This document shows, piece by piece, positions 1-8,914 of a DNA stretch of 64,000 bases (the first letter of the stretch is position 1; the number at the start of each line of letters is the position of its first letter). A model generated the notes under the pieces. That model was not told the origin of the DNA, searched no databases, and saw nothing but the letters and a program-made list of their open reading frames with translations. A program made the position numbers and the translations under genes. Origin of the DNA: Kastovskya adunca ATA6-11-RM4. Its GTDB lineage: Bacteria; Cyanobacteriota; Cyanobacteriia; Cyanobacteriales; Coleofasciculaceae. The DNA lies in contig JAHHHJ010000008.1 in the NCBI GenBank assembly GCA_019359445.1, positions 62,001 to 126,000 of the forward strand. The letters are read 5' to 3'.

Positions 1-219
1 CATCGGTGACTACTAGAGAAGGCATGATCGGGGGACTCAACGTTAGGCAGAAAATTCAACGTTTTCTCCGGGTAACGTTAATCTGTAACTGCAAGCGCTA
101 ATATCAAATCAGCCTCAATTGTTCTCAATTTTCCCTGACCTCTACCCGTATCTACTATCCAAGGGTGACAACGAGCAACAACGTTACAAATCAGATGCGA
201 TCAACCGAGGAGTGAGGAG

Positions 220-2532
220 TTGACTCAACACTCAGAACGGACTAAGTCCCGCAGCCCTAACGAACCGCAAAACACTACCTTTGAGCAAAGCCAAAGACCA
301 GCTTTCTCTAAGAAGTTATGGTCACGCCTCAAAGGTTCAGGGGCGGCTATTTTCAGGAACCCTGCCCTCTTGACGAGTCTCGCCGTCACGGGTTTACTGC
401 TGGGTGCCCGACAGGTAGGGATTCTAGAGCCGTTGGAGCTAGCTGCCTTTGACCAGTTGGTGCGACTGGAACCGATCCAACCTCCCGATCCGCGCATTTT
501 GGTAGTCACCATTACTGAAGAAGACCTTCAGTCTCAAGGCAAATGGCCCCTATCTGATGCAGTATACGAGCAACTTTTATCGAAGCTAGAGCAGTATGAA
601 GCGAAAGTTATTGGTTTAGATATTTATCGGGATTTGGTCTTGGAGCCGGGTCATGCGGATTTATCTAAGCGCTTGCAGCAGCAGTCTAATATTGTTACTG
701 TTTGTAACTTCACAACTAACAACGATGCGGGCGTCCCTCCCCCGAAAACTGCCCCCTTACCGCAAGTTGGCTTTAGTAATATCCCAGTTGATCGAGATGC
801 AGTAGTCCGTAAAGCGTTACTCTTTGCCGATCCTGCCCCTAATGCTGTTTGTCCTACCAGCACCTCCTTCAGCTTTCAGATAGCACAAAAATACCTGGAA
901 GATCAGGGAATTTCTCCCCAATTAACGGAACAAGAGTATGTTCAGCTGGGGCAAGCTGTCTTCAAGCCTCTAGAAGCAAATACAGGAGGCTACCAGAAAG
1001 CGGATAGTAGAGGCTACCAAATCCTCCTCGACTATCGCTCTCCTAGCGTGATCGCCCGCACGGTCACCTTATCGGATGTATTTTCCGATCGCCTTGATCC
1101 TAGTTGGGTGAAAGACCGCATCGTCATTATTGGCTCGACGGCACAGAGTTTAAGAGATAATTTCTACACTCCCTATAGTGGGCGATCGCAACGCTACGAC
1201 AAAATGCCTGGGGTCATCGTCCACGCTCAGGTAGTTAGTCACCTTCTCAGTACCGCCTTGGATGGCAAGACACCCTTTGGGTTTTGGCCAGAGTGGCTAG
1301 AAGCTCTAGGGATTTGGGGTTGGTCGCTGACTGGTGGCATCCTAGCTTTCCGACTGCGGCATCCCATTCGTCTGCTGCTCGGAGAAGTCACTGCCCTATC
1401 ACTCTTATTGGGAAGCTCCTGGATACTATTTTTAAACGCGGCATGGGTACCTGTCGCTACACCACTTATAGGATTGCTCGCCTCCAGTGCGGGGGTCGTT
1501 GCTTACTTCAAATACAAAGAGCAACAAGACCACGCTGACATTGTCGAAAAAGTCAAAGAACAGGAAAGAAATCTAGCTTTATTGCAAGCTCTCTTGAAGG
1601 AGACAACGGAGGTAGCACCGGAAGCAACAGGGCTGTCAACCATTGAACAGACGGGTATGTCCTCTGATGACGCCACTGCCATTTTGACGGAAAGTCAGCA
1701 GTTGACCCTCACCAAACCCAGCTATCATCTGCTGGCTGGACGCTACAAAAGCCTAAGTGTTTTGGGTTCGGGTGGGTTTGGTCTAACTTATATGGCAGAA
1801 GATACCCAGCGACCGGGTTCCCCGACTTGTGTGATTAAGCACCTAAAACCGGCACGTCGCGACGAAAGATTTTTGCAGATTGCTAGACGTCTATTTCGTG
1901 TAGAAGCCGAAATTCTCGAAAAACTGGGCAATCATTCACAAATTCCCCATTTGCTCGCTTATTTTGAAGAAAAAAAAGAATTTTATCTAGTAGAAGAATT
2001 TGTTGACGGTCATTCCATCAGCGACGAGTTGCCCGTCGATAAGCGCTTACCGCAAGAGCAAGTCATGCAATTAGTTCAGGATGTCTTGGAAATTCTGCTG
2101 TTTATTCATAGCCACAACGTTATTCATCGCGATATCAAGCCCACTAATATGATTCGTCGTGCTAGCGATCATCGCGTTGTTTTGATTGACTTTGGAGCGG
2201 TTAAACAAATGCAACCGCAAGAATCATCGAATCCCGAAGAAGAATATACAGTCGCCGTTGGTACCCGTGGCTATGCTCCCCCAGAGCAATATGCCGGACA
2301 TCCCAACTTTAGTAGCGATCTGTACGCTCTAGGCATGATTGGGATTCAAGCCCTCACAGGTATTCATCCCCAGCATCTGCCACGCATAGCGAATACAGGC
2401 GAGCTGAACTGGCGTCATCTCACGAGCGCTCAAGACAAATTTCTCGATATTCTCGAAAAGATGGTGCACTATCACTTCGCTGATAGATATCAATCCGCAA
2501 CAGCGGTGTTAGAAGAGCTGCTGCGGATTTAG
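220..2532 (+). CDS. CHASE2-domain serine/threonine protein kinase
   Basis: Membrane sensor kinase expected to sense an extracytoplasmic signal and phosphorylate Ser/Thr in the cytoplasm. After a basic N-terminus and a membrane segment (about 48-63) comes a CHASE2 sensor domain (about 70-345). Three hydrophobic segments follow (about 360-435), then a short coiled coil and a Hanks-type kinase domain (about 505-770). The kinase motifs are complete: Gly loop GSGGFG near 515, Lys in VIKHLK near 539, HRDIKPTN near 636, DFG near 656 and APPEQ in the activation segment. The start is TTG, directly after a GAGGAG/GAGG purine run; no better in-frame start is seen. It converges with the phosphorylase gene. 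Substrate and signal cannot be read from sequence. Confidence 0.9.
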   Translation: MTQHSERTKSRSPNEPQNTTFEQSQRPAFSKKLWSRLKGSGAAIFRNPALLTSLAVTGLLLGARQVGILEPLELAAFDQLVRLEPIQPPDPRILVVTITEEDLQSQGKWPLSDAVYEQLLSKLEQYEAKVIGLDIYRDLVLEPGHADLSKRLQQQSNIVTVCNFTTNNDAGVPPPKTAPLPQVGFSNIPVDRDAVVRKALLFADPAPNAVCPTSTSFSFQIAQKYLEDQGISPQLTEQEYVQLGQAVFKPLEANTGGYQKADSRGYQILLDYRSPSVIARTVTLSDVFSDRLDPSWVKDRIVIIGSTAQSLRDNFYTPYSGRSQRYDKMPGVIVHAQVVSHLLSTALDGKTPFGFWPEWLEALGIWGWSLTGGILAFRLRHPIRLLLGEVTALSLLLGSSWILFLNAAWVPVATPLIGLLASSAGVVAYFKYKEQQDHADIVEKVKEQERNLALLQALLKETTEVAPEATGLSTIEQTGMSSDDATAILTESQQLTLTKPSYHLLAGRYKSLSVLGSGGFGLTYMAEDTQRPGSPTCVIKHLKPARRDERFLQIARRLFRVEAEILEKLGNHSQIPHLLAYFEEKKEFYLVEEFVDGHSISDELPVDKRLPQEQVMQLVQDVLEILLFIHSHNVIHRDIKPTNMIRRASDHRVVLIDFGAVKQMQPQESSNPEEEYTVAVGTRGYAPPEQYAGHPNFSSDLYALGMIGIQALTGIHPQHLPRIANTGELNWRHLTSAQDKFLDILEKMVHYHFADRYQSATAVLEELLRI

Positions 2533-2620
2533 AACTTAGCGAAGCGAATTTTGTTTGTTTGATGGAGTGTTAGGGAGCCGGGGAAAATAGACTCCTATCA
2601 CCCCATCTCCTGATCTCCAG

Positions 2621-5200
2621 TTATGCCCAGAGAACCAAACCGGGTTCGTAGAGACTGGAGAGATTTTTGTGTTTGGGTAACACACGCAAAGAGAGTCCCT
2701 GTAAGCCACTGGTGTTGTAGATAATATCCGCCGTGTAAATACAGTGAGAGCTGTCCTCCCCTTGGTATTCCATCACGACGGGGATACCGTTAACAATTTG
2801 TCCATCAGCGTTGACGGCTCCTTGGTAGAGTTCTACCTGGATGTCATCGGGGCTGAGTCCAGCGAGGTTAATGCGAGTTTTGACAGAAACAGATTGGTTA
2901 ACTTTCAACTCGTCAGAAGCCGCGATATCCACCGCTTCGATTTTGATGTCGAACCAATGCTCGAACAACTGCCGCTTCCAATGGGCTAGTGCCTTAGCCG
3001 GTGCGTAGTTATCGCTAGTCATGATGGCGTAGCGATCGCTAGTTGGGAAATACCCCCGCACGGCATAGTCCCGCAGCATCCGTGAGGTATTGAAATATGG
3101 ACAGTTAAGTTGAATTGCCGCCTTCATCTTTGCCACCCAGCCACGAGGAATTCCTTCCCCATCACGGCTGTAGAACAAGGGGACAAGTTCCTGCTCCAAC
3201 AAATCGTACAGAGCATTTGCTTCTACCTGGTCTTGGTAATCTTTATCTTCATAAATTTCACCATTTCCAACGGCCCAGCCAGTGCGAACATAATCCGCCT
3301 CATCCCACCAGCCATCGAGGACGCTCAAATTTGGCAGCCCATTCATCGCTCCCTTCATCCCAGAAGTGCCTGAGGCTTCTCGTGGACGGCGGGGCGTGTT
3401 CAGCCAAACATCACAGCCTGCAACCATCAACCGCGCCACATGAATATCGTAGTCAGGAATAAAGACCACGCGATCGCTTAGTCCTTCTTCTCGAATTGTG
3501 TGAATAATCTGGCGGATTAATTCTTTGCCGGGAGTGTCTTTGGGGTGGGCTTTCCCCGAAATCACAAACTGCACCTGCCGATCTTTATTAGCGCGGATGA
3601 TCTGCTTAATCCGCGCGATGTCATACAAGAACAAGTTCGCCCGCTTATAAGTAGCAAAGCGACGTGCAAAACCAATAGTTAAGACACTAGGATCGAGCAA
3701 TTCTGCCGATTCAGCAACTTCTGCGGGGGAGGCTCCTCGCAAGCGCCGACTCTTCGCCAACCGTTCCCGAACAAACATCACTAACTCTGAGCGACAACGC
3801 TCGTGGTTGCGCCACAATTCCTCATCAGGAATCGTACTGATCCGTTGCCACAAGGGGTCAGTGCTGCCCTTATCTGACCACTTCGGGCCCAAGTAGCGGT
3901 CGTACAGCTCTTGCAGGGATTTGTGAACCACACTGCGGGCATGAACACCATTGGTGATCGCAGTGATTGGCACCTCCTCGATTGGCAAATCCTTCCACAG
4001 CCCCTGGAACATGACTCGCGATACTTCCCCGTGCAACTGGCTGACGCCATTGATAAAGCTGGCGGTTTTAATTGCCAGCGCTGCCATGCTAAAGGGGGAT
4101 TCCAAATTGCCTGTGTCTTCCCGTCCTAGGGCAAGAAATTCTTCTTTCGATAAACCGAAGATGTGAGCGTAATGCCCAACGTAGTACATCGCTTTGTCGG
4201 GAGGGAACAAGTCAAACCCAGCTGATACAGGCGTGTGAGTGGTGAAAACTTGTGTAGATTGCGCGACTTGTTTGGCTTCGTTAAAGCTCAGACCTTCTTC
4301 CTGAATCAGCTTGCGGATGCGCTCCAGAATCAAAAAGGCAGAGTGTCCCTCGTTGAGGTGATAAACCGTGGGTTTATATCCCAAAGCTTGTAAGGCGCGG
4401 ACACCGCCAATTCCCAGCATCATTTCCTGGTGAATCCGCATATCCAAATCCCCACCGTATAACTCATCGGTGATGTCATGGTCGTAGGGATTGTTTGGCT
4501 CAATGTTGGTGTCGAGCAAATATAAAGGTACAGTTCCCACCTGCACGCGCCAGATCCGAGCGTAGACGGTGCGTTGGGGATAATCTACAGCAATGCGTAG
4601 TTCTGAACCATCAGGATTGCGCTCTAGGTGCAGCGGCATGTTGTAGAAGTCGTTGCTGGGGTAGCGTTCCTGCTGCCAACCATCAACATTGAGATACTGG
4701 GCAAAGTAGCCCTCCTGATAAAGCAACCCGACAGCAACGAGGGGCAAACCTAGATCGGATGCTGACTTGAGGTGATCTCCAGCCAAGACGCCTAAGCCAC
4801 CAGCGTAGATAGGTAGGCTATCGACCAAACCATACTCAGCACAAAAGTAAGCGAAGCATTCCTTCTCTGGTGCCCCGTCGTTGTTCCCAGCCGCAGCGCC
4901 ACGATGCTTGCGATACCAGGTGCGCTCGTTGAGGTAGTTGTCTAGTTGGTTAGACGCACGTTCTAGGTGTGCCAAAAACCCATCATCTTCGGCAACTTCC
5001 TGTAGTCTGTCTTGGCTAATGGTTCCCAGCATTAACGCCGGGTTGTGGCGTGTCGAATCCCATAGATCGCGATCGAGGCGTCGAAATAATTCTTTGGTTT
5101 CAAAATTCCAATCCCAGTGAAGGTTGTAAGCCAGCTTCCGTAGAGGTTCGAGCTGCGGAGGCAACTGAGGAGAAACGTTAAATGTACGAATTGGCTGCAT
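2621..5200 (-). CDS. glgP: Alpha-glucan (glycogen) phosphorylase, GT35
   Basis: Releases glucose-1-phosphate from glycogen-type glucans in the cytosol with a pyridoxal-phosphate cofactor. The 859-residue protein has the N-terminal region typical of the shorter bacterial/archaeal alpha-glucan phosphorylase branch (DUF3417-like, LAYNLHWDWN near the start). It also has an intact PLP-lysine region (EASGTSGMKGAMNGLPNLS, near residue 615) and the glucan-site stretch YFCAEYGL. It is monocistronic on the minus strand and converges with the kinase gene. The branch is distinct from the roughly 840-residue classical GlgP, so specificity could be for maltodextrin rather than glycogen. Family assignment is secure; the exact substrate is inferred. 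Confidence 0.92.
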   Translation of the reverse strand: MQPIRTFNVSPQLPPQLEPLRKLAYNLHWDWNFETKELFRRLDRDLWDSTRHNPALMLGTISQDRLQEVAEDDGFLAHLERASNQLDNYLNERTWYRKHRGAAAGNNDGAPEKECFAYFCAEYGLVDSLPIYAGGLGVLAGDHLKSASDLGLPLVAVGLLYQEGYFAQYLNVDGWQQERYPSNDFYNMPLHLERNPDGSELRIAVDYPQRTVYARIWRVQVGTVPLYLLDTNIEPNNPYDHDITDELYGGDLDMRIHQEMMLGIGGVRALQALGYKPTVYHLNEGHSAFLILERIRKLIQEEGLSFNEAKQVAQSTQVFTTHTPVSAGFDLFPPDKAMYYVGHYAHIFGLSKEEFLALGREDTGNLESPFSMAALAIKTASFINGVSQLHGEVSRVMFQGLWKDLPIEEVPITAITNGVHARSVVHKSLQELYDRYLGPKWSDKGSTDPLWQRISTIPDEELWRNHERCRSELVMFVRERLAKSRRLRGASPAEVAESAELLDPSVLTIGFARRFATYKRANLFLYDIARIKQIIRANKDRQVQFVISGKAHPKDTPGKELIRQIIHTIREEGLSDRVVFIPDYDIHVARLMVAGCDVWLNTPRRPREASGTSGMKGAMNGLPNLSVLDGWWDEADYVRTGWAVGNGEIYEDKDYQDQVEANALYDLLEQELVPLFYSRDGEGIPRGWVAKMKAAIQLNCPYFNTSRMLRDYAVRGYFPTSDRYAIMTSDNYAPAKALAHWKRQLFEHWFDIKIEAVDIAASDELKVNQSVSVKTRINLAGLSPDDIQVELYQGAVNADGQIVNGIPVVMEYQGEDSSHCIYTADIIYNTSGLQGLSLRVLPKHKNLSSLYEPGLVLWA

Positions 5201-5952
5201 AGAGCACTAATAATTGTTCAGTTTTCACATCGCTATTGTGTACTCATCGACGCGGGATCTTTGCTTTTTTTAATACTCTTTTTTATGATGGGCGGCTGGA
5301 TGCATCTTCTCACAAGCAATTCACTGTGCATAGCTAGCACTCCGGCGTAGCTTTTTTCCGCCATTTCACGGCATTTGATGCCTAAGAGTAATTCAAGGCA
5401 TTTACCCCGCATTTTCCTAACTTGTTGGTGCGGGACTGTGAGAAATCGTGATAAGTCTTAATCCGATGAGTGTTTCTAACTGTAACAGCAGTCCGTCAGC
5501 AATGGTTGTTTTAAGTAGGATGGCACTGACTTAAGCGGCAAATAGTTGTTCTTGAGAAAAACCCAGCTTGGGGGGCTTCCCTCCAAACCCCACTCTTGGG
5601 ATGAGTGCCTCCCCCAAACCCCCTGCACAAGGTTTGAGCGGTTGTGATGAATTTCTTAAATCGGTGTCATTCGTTTTAAGTACAAATGCTTAATTTCCTG
5701 CTAAAAATATTTAGTGGGATAAAACCTGTAAAAAGCCTGGTGTAATCTACTGGGAACGTCGCCCGATGCGATCGCGTCATTGCTGGCTATCCAAGTTCTG
5801 CTACGACAGGCAAAAATAAGTCTCTGAAGTTTGGCAGTGGGTATAGGCTCCTAAACCAAAAAGGCAGCCGCCTTTGGGTATGATAAGAAAGCTGTCGGGT
5901 CTTTAATAATCCTCAAGACCATTAGCACTTAGTACTCAGCGGAGATATCGCT
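5201..5952. other. Intergenic region between glgP and psbI
   Basis: About 750 bases between the divergent glgP and psbI starts, with no convincing open reading frame. It should hold both promoters. A G/C-skewed stretch around 5562-5628 (runs of five to six G, then repeated CCCC/AAACCCC) looks like low-complexity sequence of the kind common between cyanobacterial genes. One HIP1-like GCGATCGC lies near 5767. No tRNA, riboswitch or clear terminator was recognised. Confidence 0.5.
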
Positions 5953-6069
5953 ATGCTGACCCTTAAGATAGTTGTTTACGTCGTCGTTAGCTTCTTTGTT
6001 GCCCTGTTTGTGTTTGGCTTTTTGTCAAACGATCCGGCTCGTAACCCAAAGCGTCGGGATTTGGAGTAA
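5953..6069 (+). CDS. psbI: Photosystem II reaction centre protein I
   Basis: A 38-residue single-span thylakoid protein of the photosystem II core, bound near the D1/CP43 side. The sequence starts [10 protein letters not shown], has a hydrophobic helix from about 5 to 24, and ends with the family hallmark [12 protein letters not shown] followed by a short basic tail. Length and motif match PsbI throughout. An AGCGGAG purine stretch precedes the ATG. The gene stands alone and is closed by a strong GC-rich hairpin 36 bases downstream. Confidence 0.96.
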   Translation: MLTLKIVVYVVVSFFVALFVFGFLSNDPARNPKRRDLE

Positions 6070-6104
6070 ATAGCAATCGCTTCATCATCCCTGAACATTA
6101 AATA

Positions 6105-6134
6105 GGGGCGAGGCGTGCCTCGCCCCTGTTGTTT
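6105..6134 (+). terminator. Rho-independent terminator of psbI
   Basis: A perfect 10-bp inverted repeat, GGGGCGAGGC (6105-6114) and GCCTCGCCCC (6117-6126), separated by only two bases and followed by TGTTGTTT. It lies directly after psbI and just before the next gene, so that gene probably has its own promoter or depends on read-through. Confidence 0.85.
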
Positions 6135-6196
6135 GAGTGAGTGGGGTGAGTCGTCACGTTTCGGAGTTGTCCATCCGAACTCTTGTCAACGAAAAG

Positions 6197-8899
6197 ATGC
6201 CTCAACCTGTTCCGCCACCTGAACCGCCTGCAATTTTTGAACCTGTAGTACCGGAGACAGCCCAGAGTCAAGCTGATTCCCTTAAGCCGATGGCAACCTT
6301 GCCATCCACCCAGGCGCTGCCAACCGGGTTACTTGCTGCACCGACTCCACCAGAAGCCTTTGCCCCTGAGTTTGTCCCCACCAGCACGATTCCAAGGGCT
6401 GCTTTATTGGGCCCTCCCATTGCTGTTGGTCGTCGTCGTAACAGTACAATTTTCCCGACAGCCCAATTAAATCTCAGCCAAGTAGAACCTGAACAAAATT
6501 TAGCGCCACCCATTGAGCCGACTGAACCCGCTCGGCAGCAGCCAGAAGTTTCTCCCACTATTGACTCTGTAGACCCCTATAAGCCAGAACCAGAGCCGGA
6601 GCAGAATGTCGCTCCACTGATTGACTCAGTTAACTACACCGCAACAGACACTGGGGCGTTGGGTGAAGTGGCACCAACTCCGACTCCTGCGATTAGTCCC
6701 ACAGTCTTTCCCAATTCTCCTCATCAAGAAAAATCCAGCGAAGAAGCCGCCGACGTAGTAGCACAAACGCCTGTTGAGCCATCTTCTTCAAGGTCGAAGG
6801 AAAGTAACGCACAAACACAGCTAGCGGGTGCAAAGGTACTTTCACCGCTATTGGGCTTAAATAGCAATCCCTCACAGATTGAAACCCTCCTCACTCAAGA
6901 GCGTGGGGGAGAAGTTAGAGAATTTGAATTTACTATTCCAGAAAATGCACCGGAGCCAGTCGTCCCCTCTCCTAGTGAGGAGACGGCACCCCAAGTACCA
7001 TCAGAACCGCCCCCAGGTAATAGTCAAACAGCTCCCAGTAATACCTCTATCTCCGAACGGGTGCTTGAGCTGACCGCAGACCGAGAAGAGTACGATGACC
7101 AGCGACAAGTGATTACAGCAGAAGGTAATGTTGTGCTGCGCTTTCAGAATGCTGTGCTGGATGCAGACAGGTTGGAAGTCAATTTGCCCAATCGCATTAT
7201 CGTGGCTGAGGGAAATGTTGCCCTAACTCGTGGGGAGCAGGTATTGCGAGGAGAGCGCTTTGAATATTTCTTTGTTCAAGATAGTGGTGTGATTCTTAAT
7301 GCTAGCGGGGAGGTTTATACACCTACTGCTGGCGAAGATTTTGCGTTTCCCTCGCCCACAAATGTGGCAACTCCTGGGGCGGAGCGACCGTTAAGCGATC
7401 GCCTAACTGCCAATCAACCCCTACAGCGAGTTACCAATACTGGCGGTTACTCCTTTGTGGTTGGAGGAACAGACAATATCCCTGGTTTGCCTCAGGCTCA
7501 AACTGGAGGAAACGTCAGTCGGCTGCGCTTTGAAGCCGATCGAGTTGAGTTTGAGGAGGACGTTGCGGTCGCTCAAAATGTCCGGATTACCAACGATCCT
7601 TTTTCCCCGCCAGAGTTGGAACTACGGGCAGATACCGCCACATTTCGGCGTATTTCCCCCTTACAAGACGAAATCGTTGCCACCCGACCGCGATTAGTTT
7701 TCGATCAAGGCTTAGAAGTTCCCCTACTACGAAATCGGATTGGTATCGATCGCCGAGAACGGCAACCTGCTCCCATCAGCTTTGGCTATGACGGTGGCGA
7801 TCGCGGTGGGTTATTTGCTGAACGTACCTTTGAAATTATTAATAGACCCAACGTCCGCTTTAGCGTCACGCCTCAGTATTTGGTGCAAAAGGCAATTTTT
7901 GGCGATGCTAATTTTATTGAGCCATCCGCGTTTGGATTGCGATCGGAGTTGGAGGCTACCCTCTCTCCGAGAACAGCGGTGGTGGGTTCAGCGGTGCTCA
8001 CCAGTTTAGACCCCACTGATTTTGAAAATCAGGCGCGGGCAAGTTTGCGCCTGCAGCAGATTATCGGTACAGCCTTACCCCATAGGCTGAATTTGGAATA
8101 CAGCTATCGCGATCGCCTCTTCAACGGTTCTTTAGGATTCCAAACGGTTCAGAGTAGTCTCGGTGCGGTCTTGACTTCCCCGATCATTCCCCTAGGGAAT
8201 AGCGGCTTCTACCTGAACTACCAAGCGGGCGCTCAGTATATCAACGCGGATACAGACCGCATTGACTTACTCGAATCTGACCGGAAAAACAATCGTGTCA
8301 GCCTCGGACGGTATCAAGGGACTGCCACTCTCAGTCGCGGCTTTCTCCTGTGGCAAGGTGAAGCCTTACCCGCCACACCCACAGAAGGACTGCGCTACAC
8401 CCCAGTACCTGTGCAGCCATACCTGCGGCTGAATGCTAGTACCACTGGCGTAGGGAGTCTGTACAGCAACGGTGACTCTCAAGCCTCCCTCAGTGGTTCA
8501 ATTGCACTACAAGGGCAAGTCGGTCACTTTTCCAAGAGGTATTTGGACTACACGGGTTTTAACCTCGGTTACTCCCATATTTTGGTCGGAAATCAATCTC
8601 CCTTTTTGTTTGACCGAATTGTAGACACCAGCGTCCTCTTTGGTGGCATCACTCAGCAAATTTATGGCCCCTTTCGCGCGGGTTTTCAGACAGCAATTAG
8701 TTTAGATAACAACAGACAAATCAGCACTGACTACTTCGTAGAATACAGTCGCCGCACCTACAATATTCTCCTGCGTTACAATCCAATTCAAGAAATTGGT
8801 TCTCTGAGTTTTCGGATTAATGATTTTAATTGGGCAGGCAATCCAGGACGCTTTGATGGTTCTGGGGTTCGTCCAGTTGTCCAAGGGGTGGCTCAGTAG
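6197..8899 (+). CDS. DUF3769 outer-membrane protein, LptD/OstA-like
   Basis: Cyanobacterial counterpart of the LPS-assembly protein LptD, expected in the outer membrane. The first 300 residues are Pro/Glu-rich and low in complexity. Residues about 285-370 (VITAEGNVVLRFQNAVLDAD and the following repeat) resemble the OstA/LptA beta-jellyroll. The C-terminal 450 residues alternate like a beta-barrel (for example LNLEYSYRDRLFNGSLGF). I chose the ATG at 6197, giving MPQPVPPPEPPA, which is how family members usually begin. A GTG at 6137 would add 20 residues but would start almost inside the psbI terminator. Transport of LPS is family knowledge; no signal peptide is obvious. Confidence 0.82.
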   Translation: MPQPVPPPEPPAIFEPVVPETAQSQADSLKPMATLPSTQALPTGLLAAPTPPEAFAPEFVPTSTIPRAALLGPPIAVGRRRNSTIFPTAQLNLSQVEPEQNLAPPIEPTEPARQQPEVSPTIDSVDPYKPEPEPEQNVAPLIDSVNYTATDTGALGEVAPTPTPAISPTVFPNSPHQEKSSEEAADVVAQTPVEPSSSRSKESNAQTQLAGAKVLSPLLGLNSNPSQIETLLTQERGGEVREFEFTIPENAPEPVVPSPSEETAPQVPSEPPPGNSQTAPSNTSISERVLELTADREEYDDQRQVITAEGNVVLRFQNAVLDADRLEVNLPNRIIVAEGNVALTRGEQVLRGERFEYFFVQDSGVILNASGEVYTPTAGEDFAFPSPTNVATPGAERPLSDRLTANQPLQRVTNTGGYSFVVGGTDNIPGLPQAQTGGNVSRLRFEADRVEFEEDVAVAQNVRITNDPFSPPELELRADTATFRRISPLQDEIVATRPRLVFDQGLEVPLLRNRIGIDRRERQPAPISFGYDGGDRGGLFAERTFEIINRPNVRFSVTPQYLVQKAIFGDANFIEPSAFGLRSELEATLSPRTAVVGSAVLTSLDPTDFENQARASLRLQQIIGTALPHRLNLEYSYRDRLFNGSLGFQTVQSSLGAVLTSPIIPLGNSGFYLNYQAGAQYINADTDRIDLLESDRKNNRVSLGRYQGTATLSRGFLLWQGEALPATPTEGLRYTPVPVQPYLRLNASTTGVGSLYSNGDSQASLSGSIALQGQVGHFSKRYLDYTGFNLGYSHILVGNQSPFLFDRIVDTSVLFGGITQQIYGPFRAGFQTAISLDNNRQISTDYFVEYSRRTYNILLRYNPIQEIGSLSFRINDFNWAGNPGRFDGSGVRPVVQGVAQ

Positions 8900-8914
8900 C
8901 TGCACTAAGCACCT

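Noticed and set aside
3110-3462. Plus-strand frames inside the phosphorylase gene
   Set aside because: Opposite to a complete, motif-verified enzyme; no ribosome site and unlikely composition.
6137-6196. GTG start extending the DUF3769 protein by 20 residues
   Set aside because: It begins within the psbI terminator tail and the extra residues do not resemble the family N-terminus, unlike MPQPVPPPEPPA at 6197.
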